A stretch of DNA of 11,616 nt, from the NCBI GenBank assembly GCA_016938515.1, contig JAFGUM010000404.1, forward strand, positions 1 through 11,616, read 5' to 3'. Position 1 is the stretch's first letter, and each line of letters begins with the position of its first letter. Under the pieces are notes generated by a model. The model saw only the letters and a list, made by a program, of their open reading frames with translations, searched no databases and was not told the origin of the DNA. The DNA is from Spirochaetales bacterium. Its GTDB lineage: Bacteria > Spirochaetota > Spirochaetia > Treponematales > UBA12059. Position numbers and translations under genes: made by a program. Below, piece by piece: positions 4,744 through 11,616 of the stretch.

Positions 4744-7683
4744 GTGTTCCTTAAGAGCCTCGAAATATTCGGATTCAAAAGCTTCGCGGATCGGGCCAAG
4801 GTCGATTTCTCAGAGGGCATCTCTGCTTTGCTGGGGCCCAATGGCTGCGGCAAATCGAACGTGGTGGATGCCATCAAGTGGGTGGTAGGCGAACAGTCGG
4901 CGCGCTCACTACGCGCCGAATCGATGGAAGACATCATCTTCAACGGCACCGAGACGCGCAAGGCACTCAACATTGCCGAGGTTACGCTGACTATCTCCAA
5001 TGAAGAGGGCGTCCTCCTGCTCGACGTCCCGGAGATAGCCATAAAACGACGCCTGTATCGTTCTGGCGAGAGCGAATACTACATCAACAACCAGCCGGCC
5101 AGGCTCAAGGAGTTGCGCGAGCTGTTCTGGGATACGGGAATAGGCAAGAGCGCGTACTCGGTGATGGAGCAGGGCAGGATTGACCAGATCCTTTCCAGCA
5201 AGCCAGAAGAGCGCCGCTACCTGTTTGAGGAAGCCGCGGGTATAACAAAACATAAGGCACGCTCCAGAGAAGCCGAACTCAAGCTCGAGCGCACCGAGGA
5301 AAACATGCGCCAGGTGGAGGGTATCCTGGGTGAGGTGCGGCGTAGTCATGATACGCTGAAGACTCAATCTGAAAAAACGCTGTCGTACCGGACCATCAAA
5401 GAGGATGTCTTCAACGCCGAGCTCGACTTGCACCTCTTGCGACTGCGCGGCTTCGTAAACGACAAGGAGCGGCGTGACGCGGAGCTCGTGGCCAGAACCG
5501 CCGACCGCGACGCGCTCAAGGGGCAGATAGACGGTATCAACCTGTCGCTCGAAGAGAACCTGGATATAGTCAACTCGATGGAAGCCAAGCTCGTCGACGT
5601 TCAAAAAACCGTCTACGGCCTTGCCGTGGAGCGAGTTGGCAAGGAAAAAGAGCGTAAGCTTCTCTCGGAGCGTGTAGCCGAAACCAGGGCCAAGATCGAC
5701 CAGTCCCAGCTCAAGTTGCGAGCCCTCGCAGAAAAACTAGAGGGATTACGAGACGACGAAGACGAGAAGAACGGCATTCTGCGCGATCACAAGGGCAGGA
5801 TAGCGGAGATAGAAAAAAACATACTCGGCTTTGAAGGTTCAATAGAATCAGCCGAGGGACGTATCGTAGCCAACGAGTCGGCTATCGCGAAAGCCGAGGC
5901 TGAAATAGTCGCCCTGGACGCGGATATATCAAAAGCACAGATAGAGCTTGACGCGATTACGGAGGACATAGTTGGCGAGCTGGACGCGAGGCTCAAGGAG
6001 TCTGGCTATTCTTCTACGGATAGAAAAGCCGCCGAAGAGGCGATAGAAAATCTGATCGCCGGCATCATCGCCCGGCTTTCTGGCAAGGCCGCCATTCTCA
6101 ACGACCTGGCGACGCTCAAGGATTACGGCGCGCCCGAAGCCAGGGGGCTTATAGAAAGCGCCAGTGCCGCGATGGCCGAGGCGTCGGAACGGGCCCGGGA
6201 ACTCAAGGAGCGGTACGAAGCGTACAGGCGCACGACGCCAGCGTTCATAGACGAGTTTCTGTCTCCCGAAGGTATTATAACAAAGAAGCGCGCCGTCGAC
6301 GCGTTGATGGCCGGTATCAAAGACGGTATCGTCGCGCGGCGGGAGCGCATCGCGACCATGCGCGACGAGAACAGGGAGTTGTCACTTCGCATCGACGAGT
6401 ATCGTACGACTCTGGAAGATCTTCGTGGCAACCGCATACGAATGCAGACGCAGGTACAGGCCGCCGAGGAGTCGCTGTCGCTGATACGCCGGGAAATAGC
6501 CAGCCAGGAGGGCTATTACCGCGAGCTTGAAGGCGAGACGTCCATGGAAGAGCGTCGCCTCGCCGAAGCGGAAGAAGATCTCCTGTCTACAGACGGAGAA
6601 ATAGCGGACATAGAAAAGAAAGGCCGCGAGCTTACCGCCCTGCTGGAGCGACTTGAGAAGGACATTGCCATCAAGAACTCGGACCTTGGCAAGAGGCAGG
6701 AAGAGCTCAGAAAAAAAGTAGACAAGCTAGGCTCGATGCAGGTGGAGCTGGAGCGTATGCATCTTGGCCTGGCGCAGACGGAAACCGAGATTCGCAACGT
6801 AAAGGATAATTTTCGCGAGCAGTACGGCCGTGAATTGGTGGAATTTGAAGAACGGATGTACGAACTCAGGTCGCAAGCGGCGGAACTGAGGGATCGCCTC
6901 GCTGAGCGCAAGCAGAAACTCAAGGACCTGGGGCCTGTCAACCTGATGGCTCCCGAGGAGTATGCTGAGGTAAAGGAACGCTTTGAGTTTCTGTCAACGC
7001 AGCTCGGAGACCTGCAGAAGGCGCGTGATGATTTGCGTCGCATCACGCAGGAAATACGCGACGAGAGCGCCGAGATGTTCCTGTCGACGTACAACCGAGT
7101 CAAGAAAAACTTCCACAATATGTTCAGGCGATTGTTTGGCGGAGGGCGGGGAGAGCTACGGCTCGTCGATCCCGATCACGTGCTGGAATCTGGCATAGAA
7201 ATATACGCCCAGCCTCCGGGCAAGAAGCTTGAAAACATATCGCTACTGTCTGGTGGAGAGAAGAGCCTTACCGCCATAGCGCTACTGTTTGCCACGTACA
7301 TGGTACGGCCGTCGCCCTTCTGCTTCCTGGACGAGATAGACGCGGCTCTGGACGAGCAGAATGTCATACGCTTCGTCAACCTGCTTCGTGAATTCGGCAA
7401 AACCAGCCAGTTCATAGTCATTACCCACAACAAGAAGACGGTAACCGGCGCTGACTCGCTCCTCGGCGTTACCATGGAAGAATCCGGTGTTACCAAGGTG
7501 ATAGCCGTTCGCCTTGAGCGCTCCAACGGCGAGGTAGCCTCGGTGCAGGCTCCTCTTGAAGACTGGGAAGAAGAAGACGTGGAATTCGAGCAGGGACGGG
7601 AACTCACCGAGGAGCCGAAGACGGTAGCTGCCACGAGAACCACGGATGCAGCCGGGACGGACGGGGAGGCCGAAGGCGCGTGA
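4744..7683 (+). CDS. smc: Chromosome segregation protein SMC (short-armed, atypical hinge)
   Basis: SMC is the ATPase of the condensin-like complex that organises and segregates the chromosome. The 979-residue product has all ATPase parts: N-terminal FLKSLEIFGFKSFADR, Walker A GPNGCGKS (31-38), signature LSGGEKS (835-841) and Walker B FCFLDEID (859-866), followed by the D-loop AALDEQN. Long acidic/basic heptad-like stretches at about 165-405 and 520-790 are the coiled-coil arms. The middle (about 410-515) has none of the glycine-rich hinge motifs of typical SMCs. Instead it holds helical sequence ending FIDEFLSPEGIITKK (501-515). The chain is about 200 residues shorter than Bacillus-type SMC and ends in an acidic tail. 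I start at GTG 4744, 9 nt after GAGG (4731-4734), which gives the usual MFLKSLEI. GTG 4738 is possible but too close to the ribosome binding site. Kleisin genes scpA/scpB are not in the window. Confidence 0.93.
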   Translation: MFLKSLEIFGFKSFADRAKVDFSEGISALLGPNGCGKSNVVDAIKWVVGEQSARSLRAESMEDIIFNGTETRKALNIAEVTLTISNEEGVLLLDVPEIAIKRRLYRSGESEYYINNQPARLKELRELFWDTGIGKSAYSVMEQGRIDQILSSKPEERRYLFEEAAGITKHKARSREAELKLERTEENMRQVEGILGEVRRSHDTLKTQSEKTLSYRTIKEDVFNAELDLHLLRLRGFVNDKERRDAELVARTADRDALKGQIDGINLSLEENLDIVNSMEAKLVDVQKTVYGLAVERVGKEKERKLLSERVAETRAKIDQSQLKLRALAEKLEGLRDDEDEKNGILRDHKGRIAEIEKNILGFEGSIESAEGRIVANESAIAKAEAEIVALDADISKAQIELDAITEDIVGELDARLKESGYSSTDRKAAEEAIENLIAGIIARLSGKAAILNDLATLKDYGAPEARGLIESASAAMAEASERARELKERYEAYRRTTPAFIDEFLSPEGIITKKRAVDALMAGIKDGIVARRERIATMRDENRELSLRIDEYRTTLEDLRGNRIRMQTQVQAAEESLSLIRREIASQEGYYRELEGETSMEERRLAEAEEDLLSTDGEIADIEKKGRELTALLERLEKDIAIKNSDLGKRQEELRKKVDKLGSMQVELERMHLGLAQTETEIRNVKDNFREQYGRELVEFEERMYELRSQAAELRDRLAERKQKLKDLGPVNLMAPEEYAEVKERFEFLSTQLGDLQKARDDLRRITQEIRDESAEMFLSTYNRVKKNFHNMFRRLFGGGRGELRLVDPDHVLESGIEIYAQPPGKKLENISLLSGGEKSLTAIALLFATYMVRPSPFCFLDEIDAALDEQNVIRFVNLLREFGKTSQFIVITHNKKTVTGADSLLGVTMEESGVTKVIAVRLERSNGEVASVQAPLEDWEEEDVEFEQGRELTEEPKTVAATRTTDAAGTDGEAEGA
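5971..6288 (+). other. Non-canonical hinge region within smc
   Basis: This stretch codes residues 410-515, at the position where the two coiled-coil arms must reverse. It contains GELDARLKESGY, an alanine-rich helix-prone part and FIDEFLSPEGIITKK. The conserved hinge pattern of bacterial SMC, with several spaced Gly-Gly pairs and a 'GRATFLPL'-like strand, cannot be found. Either it is a strongly diverged dimerisation hinge or a replacement. Confidence 0.6.
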
Positions 7684-8174
7684 AGTTACCCGCGTTGTTT
7701 GGTGCGCTGGTCGCGACGGGCTCTCGGGCTATCGCCAGAGTACGCAGTGGGGTAGGGCGGATTCCGGCGAAGCTTGGATCTCTGTTTTCAGGCATCAACG
7801 ATACGACGCGCAAGATTGTAGGTGTCGCGGTCGTCGGAGCTGCCGGCCTCGTCACGGTTATCGTGCTGTTTTCCCTGGTCTTTACCCGTCCGGTTAGGTC
7901 CCCGGCTGATACCGGCCCTGGCGGCGAAGCGCCCCCGACCGCGGGAAGCGGAGCGCCGTGGCTCGATATTCCCGATTCTGGCCCAGCGCTGGCGTCACGG
8001 CTGCTCATTCCTGGCCATGGCGAGGTACCGTTGCCGCTGGCGCTCGAGCCCAAGGCGCGGTATACTGAGGCCGAAGCGGCCGCCGTACGCCCCATCCTGG
8101 GCGATATCGACGTATCCGGGATGACGCGCCGCAGGAAGGCAGAGCTTGAAGCGATATTCAGCGCAGTCGACTGA
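7680..8174 (+). CDS. Single-pass membrane protein of unknown function
   Basis: I do not recognise this 164-residue protein. Residues 1-45 are basic and probably cytoplasmic. Residues 46-69 form one hydrophobic membrane helix. The remainder is probably periplasmic: a Pro/Gly linker (71-93), then PWLDIPDSGPALASRLLIPG and a charged C-terminal helix (about 128-164). The N-in orientation follows from the positive residues before the helix. The GTG start overlaps the smc stop in GTGA, which implies translational coupling, and the gene runs 29 nt into the downstream lipoprotein gene. Its job may therefore lie at the envelope, expressed together with smc, but no function can be assigned. Confidence 0.8.
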   Translation: MKLPALFGALVATGSRAIARVRSGVGRIPAKLGSLFSGINDTTRKIVGVAVVGAAGLVTVIVLFSLVFTRPVRSPADTGPGGEAPPTAGSGAPWLDIPDSGPALASRLLIPGHGEVPLPLALEPKARYTEAEAAAVRPILGDIDVSGMTRRRKAELEAIFSAVD

Positions 8175-9546
8175 CCATCCAGGGAGCCTCGCGTTGGTCT
8201 TGTTCGCGACGCTCGCGATGGCTACGGTAGCCGTATCGTGCGTCTCTGCACCCACACCGGAACCGGTCACTGAGCCAGCGCCCACGGAAGCTGTCGCGGA
8301 GACTGAAGCCGTTGACGCGCCGCCGGAAGCGATTGCCGGGCGCGAGGCGACGCCGGAACCGCAGGCAGTGCGAGTCACGCTGGACGAACCAGATGCACCC
8401 GAACATACCGCGCCGGCATCAAGCACTACCAGCGGCAAACCAGATCTAACGGTACTGTCCAGTGTTATGGCAACGCGTTTTGAACCAGTCGCGCTGCCTG
8501 AACCCGTGGCTCCCGTGCCGGAAAAACCGGCTAAAACTGCAGCGGCATCCCCTGCAAAGCCACCCGTCGCTTCAACGCCTCCAGCGACTCCCAAGCCCGC
8601 GGCGACGCCCAAACCCCTGGCGACGCCCAAACCCGCGGCGCCGACACCTGCCCCCGAGCCGGCGGCTTCAGAGCCCATAGCCGAAGCCACCACAGAGTAC
8701 ACCGCGCCGGCGGTAGCGCTTCCTGCCGCGCCAGCATCGTCAGCGCGTTCCGTAGCGGCCGCGTCTAAGCCTCCCGTTGCCGAAACACGCGTAGAGACGA
8801 CGAGAGGCGAACGCTTTGAACTTCGCTTTCCTGGTACCGGCTGGATTTTCCTGGGTGACGAGGAAGGTCGCGAAGGGCTCCGATACGAAACGAGGCGGTA
8901 CGAAGGCACGCAGGCCATATTCGCCCTCAATCCGGAGAGCCCCGGGGAGTACCTCCTGAGATTCCATCGGCAGAACCCAGTAGACCAGTCTACCGACGTA
9001 AGCCTGGTGCGCGTTATCGTCACGGAGAAGGCCCCCGTGGTGCTGGATGCACAACAGCGCGCCACCACTGGCGCCGCAAGCGGCGAAGCCAGTGGCGAGG
9101 CTACTGGACCGGCTTCGCCCACTTTGCCGTCTGACGCGGCGTCTCCAGCGCTCCCGGCGACGACCGAAGCGACTACTCCGCCAGCTGCAGCCGTAAGCAC
9201 GGCGCCCGTGAGCACGGCGCCCGTGAGCAAGGCGCCCGTGAGTATGGCGGCGGGATTAACGGACCCGGCTGCCCTCATCAAGCTCGCCCGCGATGAACTC
9301 GACGCCAAGCGCGTGCAGGCGGCGATAGAGGTCCTCGACCGGTACACGGCGCTCTACCCGTACGGTAGCGACGAGCTGTTCTACCTATACGGATTGTCGT
9401 ACGAACAGGATACACCCTTCCGGGATGTCAGGAAGGCGTATGAAAACTACCGACGCGTCAGAGACGAATACCCGCGCAGCCAGAGATGGAAAGCGGCCGC
9501 CGACCGTGTAGCCTACCTGGAGCGCCACTACTTCGGTCTTCGCTGA
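8146..9546 (+). CDS. TPR-containing lipoprotein with Pro/Ala-rich linkers
   Basis: This 466-residue protein begins with a lipoprotein signal: MKRY, hydrophobic core LALVLFATLAMATVA and lipobox AVSC with the lipidated cysteine at C32. Residues 33-215 are a Pro/Ala/Thr/Glu-rich low-complexity spacer with an ATPKP repeat. Residues 218-294 look like a compact beta domain (ELRFPGTGWIFLGD, GEYLLRFHRQN). A second linker (300-370) carries a VSTAP repeat. Residues 372-462 form TPR-like helices (AAIEVLDRYTALYPYGSDELFYLYGLSYE), of the kind found in BamD/CpoB-like envelope proteins. I choose TTG 8146 because AGGAAGG (8133-8139) precedes it and it supplies the basic signal-peptide start. TTG 8194, after AGGGAG, is the alternative but would leave no charged n-region. 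It is probably a protein-binding envelope factor. The partner is unknown. Confidence 0.82.
   Translation: MKRYSAQSTDHPGSLALVLFATLAMATVAVSCVSAPTPEPVTEPAPTEAVAETEAVDAPPEAIAGREATPEPQAVRVTLDEPDAPEHTAPASSTTSGKPDLTVLSSVMATRFEPVALPEPVAPVPEKPAKTAAASPAKPPVASTPPATPKPAATPKPLATPKPAAPTPAPEPAASEPIAEATTEYTAPAVALPAAPASSARSVAAASKPPVAETRVETTRGERFELRFPGTGWIFLGDEEGREGLRYETRRYEGTQAIFALNPESPGEYLLRFHRQNPVDQSTDVSLVRVIVTEKAPVVLDAQQRATTGAASGEASGEATGPASPTLPSDAASPALPATTEATTPPAAAVSTAPVSTAPVSKAPVSMAAGLTDPAALIKLARDELDAKRVQAAIEVLDRYTALYPYGSDELFYLYGLSYEQDTPFRDVRKAYENYRRVRDEYPRSQRWKAAADRVAYLERHYFGLR
8584..8637 (+). repeat. 18-bp tandem repeat (three copies) in the lipoprotein gene
   Basis: Three 18-base units at 8584, 8602 and 8620 encode ATPKP plus A or L. 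Units two and three differ only at the last codon. The unit length keeps frame, so copy-number change would only lengthen or shorten the linker. Confidence 0.85.
9193..9252 (+). repeat. 15-bp tandem repeat (four copies) in the lipoprotein gene
   Basis: Four 15-base units at 9193, 9208, 9223 and 9238 encode VSTAP, VSTAP, VSKAP and a degenerate VSMAA. Differences between the first three units are single bases, which suggests recent duplication. It lies in the linker before the TPR-like domain. Confidence 0.85.
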
Positions 9547-9550
9547 TAGC

Positions 9551-9580
9551 TTGAAGCCGCGTAACAGCGCGTGGTATCTT
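9551..9580 (+). promoter_or_regulatory. Possible promoter giving a leaderless alaX transcript
   Basis: TTGAAG (9551-9556, 4 of 6), an 18-base spacer and an extended -10 TGGTATCTT (hexamer 9575-9580, 4 of 6) are present. With the last -10 base at -7, +1 falls on base 9587, the A of the alaX start codon. No Shine-Dalgarno sequence precedes that ATG. Both hexamers are imperfect. Confidence 0.35.
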
Positions 9581-9586
9581 CGGACA

Positions 9587-10798
9587 ATGGCTACGAACCG
9601 AGCATACTACGACGTTCCGCCCGCGCGGTCGGCGAACGCCACCGTCGTGCGGATCATGCCGCGAGACGACGCTACAATCAGCCTGGTCCTCGACCGCACC
9701 ATTTTCTACCCCGAGAGCGGCGGGCAGCCGTGTGACCTTGGCACCATCGCCGGATTTCCAGTCGTCTCCGTCGTGGAGAAGGGCGATGATGTCGAGCACG
9801 TCCTGGAAGCAACCCGTGCGGAGCTCGATGCGGCGGACGTCTCAGCAGGCAGAACAGTACGGTGTGACGTCAACCTTGAGCGACGCCTGGATCACAGCGA
9901 GCAGCACACTGCCCAGCACTTGCTGTCAGCGGTGCTGCTGCGGACGCATGGCGCCGCGACGCTGTCGTTTCACCTCGGCGAACGGTACTCGTCGATAGAC
10001 TTGGACGTACCCCCCATGGATCGCTTCGACGCCGACCGCGTCGAGGACGAAGTGCTGCGGGTGATGCGCGACGACTATGCGGTACTGACGCACCACTGCC
10101 CTCCGGAAGACCCCGATTCTTTTCCGCTGCGAAAGGAACCCAGCGTAGACGCCGAGGTTCTACGCGTCGTCGAAATAGACGGCCTCGAGTATTCGGCGTG
10201 CTGCGGAACCCACGTGCGTTCGACGAGCGAACTCGGCGCCTTCAGGATAACGAAGGTTGAAAAATACAAAGGTGGCAGTCGCGTCTACTACGTGGCTGGC
10301 TCCAGGGCGTACGCCGACTACAGGCGCCTGGCGGCCATAGTCCGCGAAGCCGCCGCGACCACGGGAGGCACCGAGGACGATGTGCCAGGAGTGGTGCTGG
10401 CGTATCAGACGAGGATCAAGCGCCTTGAAGATGACCTGGAGCGGGCATCGGGAAACGCGGCGGCAGCCACGGCTGCTCTGCTGGCGTCTGATACCGATGA
10501 CGGAGCGCCAGTGTTCGCGGCCGCCGACGATTTTGCCGAAGCGTCACGCCTGGCCCGCGCCCTCGCCGCCAGGGGGCGCGTTGCGCTGGTGGAGAGCCGT
10601 ACTGGCAGCAAGGTAGCCGTGGCATCGCCGGCGCCGGCTGATGGCATAGCAACCATCGATTCTGGCGCGGTGTTTGGCCCGATAGCCAGGAATGGTGGCG
10701 GCAAAGGTGGCGGCGGCAAGAACTTTTTCCAGGCGGCTTTTCCCGACGCCCAGGCTCTGGCAGCCTTCGTCGAGGCGGCCAGGCTCGCCCTCCGCTGA
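9587..10798 (+). CDS. Alanyl-tRNA editing protein, AlaX-L type with DHHA1 domain
   Basis: The protein is predicted to hydrolyse mischarged Ser- or Gly-tRNA(Ala) in trans, backing up alanyl-tRNA synthetase proofreading. The 403-residue product matches the editing half of AlaRS without the aminoacylation domain. It has FYPESGGQPCDLG (40-52), the zinc-site HTAQH (H107, H111), and CCGTH (C205, H209) completing the zinc ligands. A short coiled segment (about 270-300) precedes a DHHA1/C-Ala-like domain with the nucleic-acid-binding GGGKGGGGKNFFQAA (370-384). ATG 9587 is chosen by similarity of the start (YYDVPPARSANATV) to other AlaX proteins. TTG 9551 in frame would add 12 residues and has no ribosome binding site either. 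It lies 40 nt after the lipoprotein gene, either at the end of that operon or with its own leaderless transcript. I cannot tell Ser from Gly specificity. Confidence 0.9.
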   Translation: MATNRAYYDVPPARSANATVVRIMPRDDATISLVLDRTIFYPESGGQPCDLGTIAGFPVVSVVEKGDDVEHVLEATRAELDAADVSAGRTVRCDVNLERRLDHSEQHTAQHLLSAVLLRTHGAATLSFHLGERYSSIDLDVPPMDRFDADRVEDEVLRVMRDDYAVLTHHCPPEDPDSFPLRKEPSVDAEVLRVVEIDGLEYSACCGTHVRSTSELGAFRITKVEKYKGGSRVYYVAGSRAYADYRRLAAIVREAAATTGGTEDDVPGVVLAYQTRIKRLEDDLERASGNAAAATAALLASDTDDGAPVFAAADDFAEASRLARALAARGRVALVESRTGSKVAVASPAPADGIATIDSGAVFGPIARNGGGKGGGGKNFFQAAFPDAQALAAFVEAARLALR

Positions 10799-10840
10799 GG
10801 TTCCCGGCAGAGCCGTGCGCGGTGAAGGTGCTGTATCGCG

Positions 10841-11566
10841 CTAGGAAAGATGAAACAGTTTGGCCAGGCTTGCCTGGCTCGTAACGCGATAGTGCAGATA
10901 GAAAAGCAGCACCGCTACGGGAAGGCTCGCTACCGTTACGATAGACGACCACCCTGGGGTGATGCGTTCCGAGAAGGCCAGATCAAGCGTAGCCTCTATG
11001 CCCACGCACAAGGCGGATGCCGCTACCAGCGCTACCCCTACGACGTTTACTCCCTTTCTCCTGGCGCGCGCGACTATGGCGAGGCTTATGCCGACGAGCG
11101 CTTCGGCGATTATGACGATGGGAGCCCCGATGGTGGGGAACCACGAGTGGGATGCGTCAAGAGCGTCGAGCGCCCACACGAAGGCAAGCGTGGCTGCGGC
11201 TACCAGCACCAGCGTTACCCCTGGCCGCTTGCGAAAAAACAGGGGGAGGCAGACGACAAGGTAGAGGTAGACAATAGCCGACACGGGGTACAGCGACCAT
11301 CCAGGCTTGCCGTCCAGCAGCGCGTCCATGGCTACCACCGCCAGCGCGGCGACTATGGAGCACACCGAATATACCTCTATGAATATCTTCCGCCGTTCCG
11401 ATCTCGTCAGGACCACGACATTGTCCTGACCAGTACCTTCCGCTGGCCAGAGATCAGCGTGGGGAGTGCTTTCGCCGTGCTCATCCGCCATAATGGAGGT
11501 GCCGCATAGCGGGCACCGTTTCTCATCGTTACCCAGTTCAACACCACAGTGTACGCATATAGCCAT
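10841..11566 (-). CDS. Zinc-ribbon membrane protein with six TM helices
   Basis: The 241-residue product starts with a small zinc ribbon, CVHCG...CPLCG, with cysteines at 4, 7, 18 and 21. A polar linker (25-58) follows, then six hydrophobic segments at about 63-83, 92-111, 115-133, 146-166, 173-192 and 206-225. Basic residues at 55-60, 112-114 and 167-171 fit a cytoplasmic zinc ribbon. Proteins with this layout occur in many bacteria as uncharacterised families. I do not know a function. The ATG is preceded on the minus strand by GGTGAGGG, about 6 nt away, a usable ribosome binding site. It is convergent with alaX, with 42 nt between the stop codons and no clear terminator in that gap. Confidence 0.8.
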   Translation of the reverse strand: MAICVHCGVELGNDEKRCPLCGTSIMADEHGESTPHADLWPAEGTGQDNVVVLTRSERRKIFIEVYSVCSIVAALAVVAMDALLDGKPGWSLYPVSAIVYLYLVVCLPLFFRKRPGVTLVLVAAATLAFVWALDALDASHSWFPTIGAPIVIIAEALVGISLAIVARARRKGVNVVGVALVAASALCVGIEATLDLAFSERITPGWSSIVTVASLPVAVLLFYLHYRVTSQASLAKLFHLS

Positions 11567-11586
11567 AGATTACCCTCACCCATTCG

Positions 11587-11592
11587 ATTGTA
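11587..11592 (-). promoter_or_regulatory. Possible -10 element of the zinc-ribbon gene
   Basis: TACAAT on the minus strand (5 of 6 to consensus) lies 20 nt before the start codon. No good -35 hexamer can be read in the remaining 24 bases of the window, so this is tentative. Confidence 0.25.
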
Positions 11593-11616
11593 CGACCACG
11601 GAAAGCCCCATGGCCG

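Noticed and set aside
7995..9347. 450-codon open frame on the minus strand
   Set aside because: It is antisense to the Pro/Ala-rich lipoprotein gene. Its Ala/Gly/Val/Ser repeats are just the complement of the linker repeats.
10799..10840. Terminator between alaX and the convergent gene
   Set aside because: Only a 4-bp CGGC/GCCG hairpin at 10805-10815 and no T tract on either strand.
10850..11509. 219-codon plus-strand frame near the end
   Set aside because: It is antisense to the zinc-ribbon membrane protein, rich in Tyr, Arg and Gly, with no domain. The minus-strand gene has clear cysteine motifs and membrane helices.

Overview
The window looks like a core chromosomal segment of a moderately GC-rich spirochaete (Spirochaeta/Treponema-like). 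I base this on the gene set rather than on a marker gene: ribosomal L13 and S9 followed by recX, an excisionase-type helix-turn-helix fused to a PTS EIIA domain, an SMC protein with reduced arms and no recognisable classical hinge, and a long Pro/Ala-rich TPR lipoprotein with a loose lipobox. The assignment is an inference. No rRNA, tRNA or CRISPR array was found.

Layout. Bases 1-365 hold no gene. They contain a compact 234-bp element (6-239) with perfect 20-bp terminal inverted repeats and an internal hairpin, which looks like a MITE or other non-autonomous insertion remnant. A good sigma70-type promoter (285-313) follows and drives rplM (366-794), rpsI (807-1199) and recX (1222-1848). A second promoter (1862-1890) with an operator-like palindrome precedes a HTH-EIIA regulator (1924-2580). 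Two tandem hairpins (2585-2627) separate it from a convergent long-chain acyl-CoA synthetase (4572-2635, minus), whose own promoter lies at 4606-4634.

Divergent from the synthetase is a tightly packed plus-strand cluster. It comprises smc (4744-7683), a single-pass membrane protein whose GTG overlaps the smc stop (7680-8174), and a lipoprotein with a TTG start and 29-nt overlap (8146-9546) that ends in TPR-like helices. After 40 nt comes an AlaX-L type alanyl-tRNA editing protein (9587-10798), which may be read from a leaderless transcript. The window closes with a convergent minus-strand zinc-ribbon/six-TM membrane protein (11566-10841).

How the genes fit together. The first operon combines translation with RecA modulation. 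The HTH-EIIA protein is a candidate phosphorylation-responsive transcription regulator. The overlaps in the smc cluster suggest co-translation of a chromosome-organising ATPase with two envelope proteins, although no functional link is shown by the sequence. Most of the window is housekeeping. The points most worth a second look are the SMC middle region, the inverted-repeat element, the palindrome in the regulator's leader, the envelope pair behind smc and the leaderless-looking alaX start.
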